Below the pieces are notes generated by a model. It made no database searches. It was not told the DNA's origin and saw only the letters and a program-made list of their open reading frames with translations. Position numbers and translations under genes: made by a program. 13,123 nt of DNA from Burkholderiales bacterium. GTDB lineage: Bacteria; Pseudomonadota; Gammaproteobacteria; Burkholderiales; CAIKXV01. This document shows positions 1 through 6,716 of the stretch, in pieces; within the stretch, counting starts at the first letter, position 1, and each line of letters begins with the position of its first letter. Location of the stretch: positions 1 to 13,123 of the forward strand of contig JACMMK010000286.1 of NCBI GenBank assembly GCA_014379045.1, in the 5' to 3' direction.

Positions 1-2000
1 ACACGATCGCCGCGCACCTGCCGCTCAAGCTCGAGCAGAAGCAGGAAGTGCTCGAGATGTTCGATGGCAAGCGTCGACTCGAACATCTGATGACGCAGGT
101 CGAGACCGAACTCGACATCCTGCAGGTGGAGAAGCGCATCCGTGGCCGTGTCAAACGGCAGATGGAGAAGAGCCAGCGCGAGTACTACCTGAACGAACAG
201 GTGAAGGCGATCCAGAAGGAACTCGGCGACATGGAAGACGGCGCCGACCTGGACGAGATGGACAAGCGCATCAAGCGCTCGGGCATGTCGAAGGAAGCGC
301 GCAAGAAGGCCGAAGGCGAGTTGAAGAAACTCAAGCTGATGTCACCGATGTCGGCCGAGGCGACGGTCGTGCGCAACTACGTCGACACCCTGATCAATCT
401 GCCGTGGAAGAAGAAGAGCAAGATCAGCAAGGACTTGAACGCGGCCGAAGAGGTGCTCGACACCGATCACTACGGGCTCGAGAAGGTGAAGGAACGGATC
501 CTCGAGTACTTGGCGGTACAGCAGCGTGTCGACAAGGTGAAGGCGCCGATCCTGTGCCTGGTCGGTCCGCCCGGGGTCGGCAAGACCTCGCTCGGGCAGT
601 CTATCGCGCGCGCGACCAACCGCAAGTTCGTGCGGATGTCGCTCGGCGGGGTGCGTGACGAGTCCGAGATCCGCGGGCATCGGCGCACCTACATCGGGTC
701 GATGCCGGGCAAGATCCTGCAGAACATGGCCAAGGTAGGGGTGCGCAATCCGCTGCTGCTGCTCGATGAAGTCGACAAGATGGGCATGGATTTCCGCGGC
801 GATCCGTCGTCGGCGCTGCTCGAGGTGCTCGATCCGGAGCAGAACCACACGTTCGCCGACCACTACATCGAAGTCGATTACGACCTGTCCGACGTGATGT
901 TCGTGGCGACCGCGAATTCGTTGAACATCCCGGCGCCGTTGCTCGACCGGATGGAAGTGATCAGGCTCGCAGGCTATACCGAAGACGAGAAGGTCAACAT
1001 CGCCACGCGTTATCTCGTGCCCAAGCAGATGAAGAACCATGGGCTGAAGGACGAAGAACTCGCGGTCAACGACAGTGCGTTGCGCGACATCATGCGTCAC
1101 TACACGCGCGAGGCCGGGGTGCGTTCGCTCGAGCGCGAGATCTCGAAGATCTGCCGCAAGGTCGTGAAGACGATCGTCCAGCGCGGCGAGAAGGCGACAG
1201 CAGCGGGCCCGATCTCGGTGAAGACCGCCGCGGCGAAGGCCGACGATGCGGCGCAGGTCAAGGAAAGCGGCAAGCGGGTGACGGTGACCGCGCGCAATCT
1301 TTCCAACTACCTCGGCGTGCGCAAATTCACCTACGGCATCGCCGAGAAGCACAACCAGATCGGCCAGGTGACCGGACTCGCATGGACCGAGGTCGGTGGT
1401 GAGTTGTTGACGATCGAGGCGGTGGTGCTTCCGGGCAAGGGCAAGATGACCACGACAGGCAAATTGGGCGACGTGATGCAGGAGTCGATCCAGGCAGCGC
1501 TGTCGGTGGTGCGGGGACGCGCCCGCAAGTTGGGTCTGACCGACGATTTCTACCAGAAGAACGACATCCATGTGCACTTGCCCGAGGGGGCGACGCCGAA
1601 GGACGGTCCGAGTGCGGGCATCGGTATCTGTACCGCGATGGTGTCGGTGTTGTCGGGGGTGCCGGTACGCGCCGATGTCGCGATGACCGGCGAGATCACG
1701 CTGCGGGGCGAGGTGCTGCCGATCGGCGGTCTGAAGGAGAAGCTGCTCGCGGCACTTCGCGGTGGCATCAAGATCGTGCTGATCCCGCAGGAGAACGTGA
1801 AGGATCTCGCCGAGATTCCCGACACGATCAAATCTAAGCTCGAGATCCGTCCGGTGAAGTGGATCGACGAAGTGCTCGCGGCGGCACTCGAGCGCGCGCC
1901 CGACCCGTTGCCTGAACCGCCGGTCGAAGTGGCCGCACCCGAGGTCGCGTTGCCGGCACCGGTCGATGAAGCCGTTACCACGCCGGGTTTGAAGCACTGA
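1..2000 (+). CDS. lon: ATP-dependent protease Lon (5' end outside window)
   Basis: Cytoplasmic AAA+ serine protease that unfolds and degrades damaged and regulatory proteins. The reading frame is open from the window edge (first whole codon at 3) and matches Lon from the end of its N-terminal substrate-binding domain. By comparison with E. coli Lon, roughly 165-170 N-terminal residues are missing. Visible parts in order: the long helical linker (EKSQREYYLNEQ), Walker A GPPGVGKT at 564-587, Walker B LLLLDEVDK near 750-780, the sensor and lid region, then the protease domain. The catalytic serine lies in DGPSAG (codon 1611-1613) and the catalytic lysine is the second K of GGLKEK (codon 1740-1742), so the enzyme looks active. 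The C-terminus carries a Pro/Ala/Glu/Val-rich tail of about 35 residues that E. coli Lon lacks. The truncation is caused only by the window edge. The start and promoter are not visible. Confidence 0.97.
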   Translation, partial: TIAAHLPLKLEQKQEVLEMFDGKRRLEHLMTQVETELDILQVEKRIRGRVKRQMEKSQREYYLNEQVKAIQKELGDMEDGADLDEMDKRIKRSGMSKEARKKAEGELKKLKLMSPMSAEATVVRNYVDTLINLPWKKKSKISKDLNAAEEVLDTDHYGLEKVKERILEYLAVQQRVDKVKAPILCLVGPPGVGKTSLGQSIARATNRKFVRMSLGGVRDESEIRGHRRTYIGSMPGKILQNMAKVGVRNPLLLLDEVDKMGMDFRGDPSSALLEVLDPEQNHTFADHYIEVDYDLSDVMFVATANSLNIPAPLLDRMEVIRLAGYTEDEKVNIATRYLVPKQMKNHGLKDEELAVNDSALRDIMRHYTREAGVRSLEREISKICRKVVKTIVQRGEKATAAGPISVKTAAAKADDAAQVKESGKRVTVTARNLSNYLGVRKFTYGIAEKHNQIGQVTGLAWTEVGGELLTIEAVVLPGKGKMTTTGKLGDVMQESIQAALSVVRGRARKLGLTDDFYQKNDIHVHLPEGATPKDGPSAGIGICTAMVSVLSGVPVRADVAMTGEITLRGEVLPIGGLKEKLLAALRGGIKIVLIPQENVKDLAEIPDTIKSKLEIRPVKWIDEVLAAALERAPDPLPEPPVEVAAPEVALPAPVDEAVTTPGLKH

Positions 2001-2014
2001 GGCAAGGCGGGGCT

Positions 2015-2052
2015 TGCATGCACCGTGGCCGCGATTGGCCATGGTACATGCA
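2015..2052 (+). terminator. Stem-loop just after lon, possible 3'-end structure
   Basis: Fifteen bases after the lon stop, arms 2015-2030 and 2037-2052 pair over 16 positions around a 6-nt loop (GCGATT), with one G-U pair and one C-A mismatch. It is the strongest hairpin between lon and hupB. It is not followed by a U-run, so it is not a classic intrinsic terminator. It could stabilise the lon mRNA 3' end or mark a Rho-dependent end. A competing pairing exists: CACCGT at 2021-2026 with ACGGTG at 2055-2060. Confidence 0.4.
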
Positions 2053-2189
2053 GCACGGTGGCAGAGGTGTCCAGGCATGACCCATTCAGCGCACGCGACG
2101 CGAACGCGGAGTAATTTCGCCTCGGCCCGAGAATCGGATGTGCAGCGCGCGTCGCAGCATGCGTTGCCTGCCAAGTCGCTGGCCTCGGC

Positions 2190-2218
2190 TTGACACTCCC
2201 GGGGGCCACGGCTATAAA
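2190..2218 (+). promoter_or_regulatory. Sigma-70 promoter of hupB
   Basis: TTGACA at 2190-2195 is an exact -35 consensus. A 17-bp spacer separates it from TATAAA at 2213-2218, which matches the -10 consensus at 5 of 6 positions. Transcription would start near 2223-2226 and run into hupB. A near-consensus promoter suits an abundant nucleoid protein, and it makes hupB independent of lon transcription. Confidence 0.85.
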
Positions 2219-2438
2219 GCGTGTTCGGTTTTTTTTTCGTTGATCGATCTGCGAAACGCTCGGCCCGGCTCGAGCACGCTCGGTCGGCGAAATGCGGGTT
2301 GCACATCCAAGGCGCGACCCGTCACGGAACATTGTGACGCCCCTGTTGCTGCCTGCTCTTGCACTCGCCGGAACAGCGGTGGCCGACGGCGCCAGACCCA
2401 GATCAATTTCAGATACGCACAAGAGCAAGGGGAACGTG
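2219..2438 (+). promoter_or_regulatory. Untranslated leader of hupB with early T9 tract
   Basis: From the predicted start of transcription to the hupB GTG is about 215 nt with no gene. A run of nine T at 2229-2237 lies about four to six bases into the transcript, a position where polymerase slippage or early pausing can occur. The segment is open in the hupB frame from an ATG at 2292, but only about 62% of third positions there are G or C and it contains AGA codons, which argues against translation. I recognise no riboswitch. Confidence 0.45.
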
Positions 2439-2711
2439 GTGAATAAACAAGAACTGATCGACGCGATCGCCGAATCGGCGGACCTGTCAAAAGCTTCCGC
2501 AGGTCGTGCACTCGATGCGACGCTGGATTCGATTCGCATTTCAATGAAGAAGGGTGACTCGATTTCGCTGGTCGGTTTCGGCACGTTCTACATCGGCAAG
2601 CGCGCGGCGCGCGTCGGGCGCAATCCGCGCACCGGCGATGCGATCAAGATCAAGGCGGCCAAGGTCCCGAAGTTCCGTGCCGGCAAGGCGCTGAAGGACG
2701 CGATCAACTGA
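2439..2711 (+). CDS. hupB: DNA-binding protein HU-beta
   Basis: Small basic histone-like protein that binds and bends DNA non-specifically as a dimer, compacting the nucleoid. The 90-residue product has the family's usual length and layout: an N-terminal helical dimerisation part beginning NKQELIDAIAESADLSKA, the GFGTF turn, and the arm signature GRNPRTG containing Pro63, which intercalates into DNA in HU proteins. The GTG at 2439 is chosen because it gives the standard HU N-terminus and has AAGGGG six bases upstream. A second GTG lies directly before it at 2436. The longer frame from ATG 2292 would add 49 residues of doubtful coding character. The gene has its own strong promoter, and tRNA-Val begins 34 nt after its stop with no terminator between, so the mRNA may be processed to release the tRNA. 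The neighbour lon is the usual partner locus in proteobacteria. Confidence 0.96.
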   Translation: MNKQELIDAIAESADLSKASAGRALDATLDSIRISMKKGDSISLVGFGTFYIGKRAARVGRNPRTGDAIKIKAAKVPKFRAGKALKDAIN

Positions 2712-2745
2712 TCATCGCGCTCACGCTTGGCGTGGCTGCGGTCGT

Positions 2746-2821
2746 GGGTGCTTAGCTCAGTTGGTAGAGCGTCGCCCTTACAAGGCGAATGTCGGGAGTT
2801 CGAGCCTCTCAGCACCCACCA
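2746..2821 (+). tRNA. tRNA-Val (anticodon UAC)
   Basis: A full 76-nt cloverleaf. The acceptor GGGTGCT pairs with AGCACCC, the D arm is GCTC/GAGC, and the anticodon stem TCGCC/GGCGA encloses loop CTTACAA with anticodon TAC at 2779-2781. The T stem GGGAG/CTCTC (one G-U) encloses TTCGAGC, and CCA is encoded. It decodes GUA and other GUN codons. It sits 34 nt after hupB with no intervening terminator, so co-transcription with hupB is likely. Confidence 0.97.
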
Positions 2822-2959
2822 TGTTGACCCGCACCGTCGGTCGAGCGTAGTGTGAGACAGAACGTTACAATGCGAAGCGGTAGGGTTTGCCGTTCAGTGT
2901 CCGACGACCCGCTCCATGACCGGGTGTGAACACGGCGGCAACGAAGTTTGATGTAGTAC

Positions 2960-3036
2960 GGAGTGGTAGTTCAGTTGGTTAGAATACCGGCCTGTCACGC
3001 CGGGGGTCGCGGGTTCGAGTCCCGTCCACTCCGCCA
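2960..3036 (+). tRNA. tRNA-Asp (anticodon GUC)
   Basis: A full 77-nt cloverleaf. The acceptor GGAGTGG pairs with CCACTCC, and the anticodon stem CCGGC/GCCGG encloses loop CTGTCAC with anticodon GTC at 2994-2996. The T stem GCGGG/CCCGT (one G-U) encloses TTCGAGT, followed by discriminator G and an encoded CCA. It is separated by 138 nt from tRNA-Val. TACAAT at 2866-2871 resembles a -10 box but has no convincing -35, so whether this tRNA has its own promoter is open. I found no copy of its 3' end further right. Confidence 0.97.
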
Positions 3037-3065
3037 GCTTTGAAAGCAAAAGACGTTGCCTAGGG

Positions 3066-3086
3066 CCCCGTCGTATTCGCACGGGG
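3066..3086 (+). other. Short hairpin after tRNA-Asp
   Basis: CCCCGT (3066-3071) and ACGGGG (3081-3086) form a perfect 6-bp stem around a 9-nt loop, 29 nt after the tRNA-Asp CCA. No U-run follows, so it is at best a weak or Rho-assisted end for the tRNA transcript. Read-through into the kinase gene would then be possible. No good promoter is visible between here and the kinase. Confidence 0.3.
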
Positions 3087-3150
3087 AGTGCGGACGTCGT
3101 CACCCGGCAGTGTTCCTATTTCGGCGCGCGCGCTATCTCGGCGACACGAC

Positions 3151-6015
3151 ATGGACTCGAGCAGACATTCACTGGGCCCATCACGGCATGCGCTCGACTC
3201 CTCACGGCGGCTCGACGAGACCGCTGGTGTCGTCGCCATCCTGCGCGGACCAGACCACGAGTTCGAGTTCGTCAACGATGCCTGGCAGCGCCTGTTCGCA
3301 CGCGATGTGCTGGGAAAGAGCGCGCGTGAGGCGCTGCCGGAAATCCAAGGCCAAGGGTTCATCGAGGTTCTCGACACGGTGTATCGCAGCGGCGAGCGCA
3401 GTCTGAGCCAGGACATATCGGTTGGATTCATGTCGTCTGCCGGCGAGACCACACAGCAGCGGCTCGACCTGAGGCTGGCACCCCTCTTCGACGGCGCCGG
3501 CGCGGTGAACGGCATCTTCGTGCAGGGTAGCGATGGCACCGCCGCGGATCGCGTACGCGAGGCCCTGCTGCGCAGCGAACGCCGGTTTCGCGCAGCCGTC
3601 GAGGCCATCGGCTTTCTGTGGACGAACACAGCCGACGGGTTGATGCACGGCAGTCAGCCCGGATGGAGCGAATTGACCGGGCAGACCGAGTCGGAATACT
3701 CCGGGCTCGGTTGGGCGACGGCCATCCACCCCGAGGATTCGGCAGCCACCGTGGCAGCCTGGCAAGCTGCGGTCGCCGAGCGCAGGACATTCGTCTTCCA
3801 GCATCGCGTCAGAACGGTCAGCGGCGCGTGGCGGTCGTTCTCGGTGCGTGCAGTGCCCGTGTTGGAGCCGCAGGGCACCATCGCGGAGTGGGTGGGCGTG
3901 CATATCGATATCACTGAACGACTGGCCTTCGAGCAGCACCTGCAGGAAAGCGAGAGCCGTTTTCGAAATCTTTCCAACCATGCACCGGTGATCTGGGTGA
4001 CGCGCGCCGACGGGCATTGTGAACACTTGAACCAGCGCTGGCTCGAGTTCACCGGCCAAACCCTGGAAGACGCGGTGGGCTTCGGGTGGCTCGACGCGGT
4101 CCACCCCGACGATGCAGCGGCGGCCGAAGCCGCGTTTCGACGCGCGAACGCCGAGCGCAGTGCTTTTCATGTCGAATACCGGCTGCGGCGAAGCGACGGC
4201 GAGTACCGCTGGTGCATCGACGCTGCGGCCCCGCGCGTGTCTGCGAGCGGTGAGGCGTTGGGATACATCGGGTCGGTGATCGACATCACCGACCGCAAGC
4301 GCGTCGAGGCAGCACTGGCCGCCGAGAAGCGCGGCCTTGAACTGATCGCGAAGGGGGCGCAACTGGCCGATGTGCTCAACGCGATCGCGCTCGAAGTCGA
4401 GGGGCAGGGTGGACGCGGCATGCGCTGCTCGATTCTCGTGCTCGACCTGGACGGCGAGCGGCTTCGTCTGGGCGCGGCACCGAGCCTGCCGGCGGCTTAC
4501 AACGAGGCGATCGACGGATTGCGAATCGGCCCGGACGTGGGAAGTTGTGGCCGCGCCGCATACGAGCTGACCACAGTGATCTCGCCCGACCTGCAGACGG
4601 ACCCTCACTGGATCCAGTTCAGGCAACTCGCCGCTGCGCACGGCCTGCGCGCCTGCTGCTCGGTGCCGATCGTGCGTGGCAATGGCGTGTTGCAGGGGAC
4701 CATCGCCATCTACTTCGACGTGGCACGTCCGCCGAGCGACCATGAGCTCGAGCTCGCCAGATCCGTGTCGAATCTGGTGGGAACCGTGCTCGAGCGACAC
4801 CGATGGGACGAGCACTTGCGCCGCTCGCTCGAGGCCGAGCAATCCGCGCGCTCGGAGGCCGAGCGCAGCAGTCGAATGAAAGACGAGTTCCTGGCCACGC
4901 TCAGCCATGAATTGCGCACCCCACTGAGCTCGATCCTGGGATGGGTCGCGCTGCTGCGGCGCCAGGATGACCTGCCAGCCTCGGTCATTCAAGGCGTCGA
5001 TGTCATCGAACGCAACGCACGCGCTCAGGCACAGATCATCGCCGACCTGCTCGACATGAGCGCGATCGTTTCCGGGCACGTGACACTCGACTCGCGCCCG
5101 GTCGATATGCAGGCGCTTTCGAGACTGGCCATCGACGCGGTGCGTCCGACCGCAGCGGCCAAGAAGATCATCCTCACCTTCGTAGCCGAACCCGGAGAGA
5201 GCCCTGCTCTCGTTTTCGGCGACGCCAACCGCCTGCGCCAAGTGGTGTTGAACCTGCTGTCCAATGCGATCAAGTTCACCGCGAGCGGCGGCAACGTGGA
5301 ACTGCGCGTCGCGTATCGACCCGATCAGATCGAGGTGCGGGTCAGCGACAGTGGCGAGGGGATCAGCGCGGAATTTCTGCCCTTCGTGTTCGACCGGTTT
5401 CGCCAGGCCGACGCGTCCACGTCACGGCGGCACGGCGGACTGGGTCTGGGCCTCTCTATCGTCAAGCGGTTGGTCGAACTGCATGAGGGGAGTGTCGGGG
5501 TAGAGAGTCCTGGACGAGGCAAAGGGGCTTCTTTTTTCGTCCGGGTGCCGGTAGCTGGGGCGCGCGACTCGGGATACGGCGTCGACACCGCGCCGGCCGC
5601 CATTTCGATGTACGGCGAAGACCATGATCTGACGGGTCTGCACGTACTCCTGGTCGACGATGATGCGGACGGGAGATTGGCGACGCAGCGGCTGCTCGAG
5701 CGTGCCGGCGCGAGCGTCACCGCAGCCGAATCATCCGCGATCGCCATGACGCTGTTCGCTCGACAGCGCTTCGACGTGTTGGTCAGTGACCTCGGCATGC
5801 CCGACGCCGACGGCTATGCGCTGATGAACTGGGTGCGGGCGCGCGCGCCGGGGGAAGGGGGACAGATACCGGCGGTCGCGTTGACGGCGTATGCGAGGCA
5901 GGAGGACCGGATCAAGGCGATCGCGGTCGGCTTCCAGGATCATCTGACCAAACCGGTCGAGGCCGACCGGTTGCTGGCCGCCGTCGCCCGTCTCGGCACG
6001 CGCACTCTTGCGTAG
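3151..6015 (+). CDS. Soluble hybrid histidine kinase (PAS-PAS-PAS-GAF-HisKA-HATPase-REC)
   Basis: Cytoplasmic hybrid sensor kinase that would autophosphorylate on histidine and pass phosphate to its own receiver. Numbered from ATG 3151 (954 aa): PAS at about 25-135, PAS at 142-260, PAS at 267-390, GAF at 395-552 (with GSCGRAA), a short charged helix, HisKA with SHELRTP (phospho-His586), HATPase with N-box N701/N705, G1 box DSGEG at D733 and GGLGLGLSI, and a receiver with VDDD, phospho-Asp880 (SDLGMP) and Lys934 (LTKP). All key residues are present and there is no membrane segment, so the signal is internal. The start is uncertain. GTG 3088 opens the same frame 21 codons earlier, neither start has a proper ribosome site, and a heptad repeat runs across the ATG. 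The ligands of the PAS and GAF domains cannot be told from sequence. No DNA-binding partner regulator is adjacent. Confidence 0.93.
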   Translation: MDSSRHSLGPSRHALDSSRRLDETAGVVAILRGPDHEFEFVNDAWQRLFARDVLGKSAREALPEIQGQGFIEVLDTVYRSGERSLSQDISVGFMSSAGETTQQRLDLRLAPLFDGAGAVNGIFVQGSDGTAADRVREALLRSERRFRAAVEAIGFLWTNTADGLMHGSQPGWSELTGQTESEYSGLGWATAIHPEDSAATVAAWQAAVAERRTFVFQHRVRTVSGAWRSFSVRAVPVLEPQGTIAEWVGVHIDITERLAFEQHLQESESRFRNLSNHAPVIWVTRADGHCEHLNQRWLEFTGQTLEDAVGFGWLDAVHPDDAAAAEAAFRRANAERSAFHVEYRLRRSDGEYRWCIDAAAPRVSASGEALGYIGSVIDITDRKRVEAALAAEKRGLELIAKGAQLADVLNAIALEVEGQGGRGMRCSILVLDLDGERLRLGAAPSLPAAYNEAIDGLRIGPDVGSCGRAAYELTTVISPDLQTDPHWIQFRQLAAAHGLRACCSVPIVRGNGVLQGTIAIYFDVARPPSDHELELARSVSNLVGTVLERHRWDEHLRRSLEAEQSARSEAERSSRMKDEFLATLSHELRTPLSSILGWVALLRRQDDLPASVIQGVDVIERNARAQAQIIADLLDMSAIVSGHVTLDSRPVDMQALSRLAIDAVRPTAAAKKIILTFVAEPGESPALVFGDANRLRQVVLNLLSNAIKFTASGGNVELRVAYRPDQIEVRVSDSGEGISAEFLPFVFDRFRQADASTSRRHGGLGLGLSIVKRLVELHEGSVGVESPGRGKGASFFVRVPVAGARDSGYGVDTAPAAISMYGEDHDLTGLHVLLVDDDADGRLATQRLLERAGASVTAAESSAIAMTLFARQRFDVLVSDLGMPDADGYALMNWVRARAPGEGGQIPAVALTAYARQEDRIKAIAVGFQDHLTKPVEADRLLAAVARLGTRTLA
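3157..3219 (+). repeat. Three degenerate 21-bp tandem repeats encoding SRHxLD heptads
   Basis: Units at 3157-3177, 3178-3198 and 3199-3219 encode SSRHSLG, PSRHALD and SSRRLDE. A weaker fourth unit, SRRHDMD at 3136-3156, precedes them. They form a basic, serine-rich N-terminal lead-in to the first PAS domain of the kinase. The copies are diverged at DNA level, so this is an old or loosely constrained repeat. Confidence 0.5.
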
Positions 6016-6108
6016 CGTTGCCACTTCGGTGCAGTAGGCGCTACCTTTTCCACGCGAATCGGGCACGCATACGCCGGTCGTGCAGGCAACTCGCGATCGC
6101 GGTGGCTG

Positions 6109-6130
6109 GTCTGTTCGATACCAAACAGAC
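6109..6130. repeat. Perfect inverted repeat upstream of the attachment-family gene
   Basis: GTCTGTT (6109-6115) and AACAGAC (6124-6130) are perfect 7-bp arms with an 8-bp centre, about 94 nt after the kinase stop and 50 nt before the next ATG. With no U-run it is not a standard terminator. It could be a regulator binding site or an mRNA hairpin. An overlapping TGGT/ACCA pair (6107-6110, 6120-6123) offers another fold. Confidence 0.35.
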
Positions 6131-6180
6131 AGCGCCGACATCGGGGTTTATTTTGCCGACTCGCAAAGACGAGGTAACCG

Positions 6181-6561
6181 ATGACCCAATTCCATGCGGT
6201 GGTCTGGACCGACCATCAGTCTGCGCAGGTTCTGCAGTTCGATGCCGAGCATGTGCAGGCGCAGAAAATCCGTGCGCACACCCACCACACGGCGCAACAC
6301 GGGAGCGCCGTGCGCACCGGTCACGAATTTTTCGGCGAAGTGTGCGACGCCCTCGACGGGATCGCCGAAGTGCTGGTCACCGGCTCACGTACGTCGACGG
6401 CCGATTTCCGCCACTACGCAGACAAGCACCGCCCGCAAACGGCGCTCCGGATCGTCGGATACGAGGTCGTCGATCACCCGACCGATAATCAGCTGGTAGC
6501 GCTCGCGCGGAAGTATTTCATCAAGCACGATCAGATGGCGGGCAAAGGTTTGGCGACCTGA
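6181..6561 (+). CDS. Host-attachment / translational machinery (eRF1-like) family protein
   Basis: A 126-residue soluble protein. It begins FHAVVWTDHQSAQV and ends in the conserved segment VVDHPTDNQLVALARKYF (residues 96-113), the pattern of small proteobacterial proteins annotated as translational machinery protein or protein required for attachment to host cells. These are related to the central domain of release factor eRF1. The biochemical role of the family is not established, and a link to ribosomes is inferred from that relationship only. A histidine-rich stretch (HTHHTAQH, 33-40) and a single Cys55 stand out. There is no signal peptide or membrane segment, so a surface attachment role is unlikely. 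The start is firm: GAGG at 6171-6174 gives good spacing to the ATG. It has 165 nt on its left and 155 nt on its right, so it may be its own transcription unit between two hybrid kinases. Family assignment is more secure than function. Confidence 0.8.
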   Translation: MTQFHAVVWTDHQSAQVLQFDAEHVQAQKIRAHTHHTAQHGSAVRTGHEFFGEVCDALDGIAEVLVTGSRTSTADFRHYADKHRPQTALRIVGYEVVDHPTDNQLVALARKYFIKHDQMAGKGLAT

Positions 6562-6582
6562 CGCGGCGGGTTGATAGGCGGT

Positions 6583-6611
6583 GTCGCCGGGGCCGAATCG
6601 CTTCCGGCGAC
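6583..6611 (+). terminator. Hairpin after the attachment-family gene
   Basis: GTCGCCGG (6583-6590) and CCGGCGAC (6604-6611) are perfect 8-bp arms around a 13-nt loop, 21 nt after the stop codon. A competing pair, GGGGCC with GGCCCC, overlaps it. A U-run is absent, so it would stop transcription only weakly or with Rho. Confidence 0.35.
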
Positions 6612-6637
6612 GGGCCCCGCTGTTGCTTATCAAGCAA
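6612..6637 (+). promoter_or_regulatory. Possible sigma-54-like site and palindrome before the CheB-CheR kinase
   Basis: GG at 6613-6614 and GC at 6625-6626 are ten bases apart, within GGCCCCGCTGTTGCTT. This has the -24/-12 spacing and the TTGCT of a sigma-54 promoter, but misses the consensus T, A and G of the -24 element. TTGCTT (6623-6628) and AAGCAA (6632-6637) also form a perfect palindrome with a 3-bp centre, an alternative explanation as an operator. Transcription would begin about 80 nt before the GTG start. Confidence 0.22.
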
Positions 6638-6716
6638 TCATCCCCCCTGAGAGGGCAGCGCGCGCGTCTTTCGCATACCATCGATGCACTGCCGCCAAGC
6701 GCGCTCGTGACACCTC

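Noticed and set aside
2190..2237. Intrinsic terminator before the T9 run at 2229-2237
   Set aside because: Only a 4-bp CACG/CGTG pair precedes the run, and the segment coincides with a near-consensus promoter.
342..2306. Long antisense open frame (about 654 codons) opposite lon
   Set aside because: It is an Arg/His/Asp-rich mirror frame of a high-GC gene with no recognisable domain; lon motifs on the plus strand explain the openness.
2842..2871. Separate promoter for tRNA-Asp based on TACAAT at 2866-2871
   Set aside because: No -35-like hexamer lies 16-18 bp upstream; TTGACC at 2824 is far too distant. It is mentioned only as an open possibility.
3202..5241. Long antisense open frame (about 679 codons) opposite the first kinase
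   Set aside because: It shows composition bias only. The plus strand carries complete PAS, GAF and kinase motifs, so this is a GC shadow.
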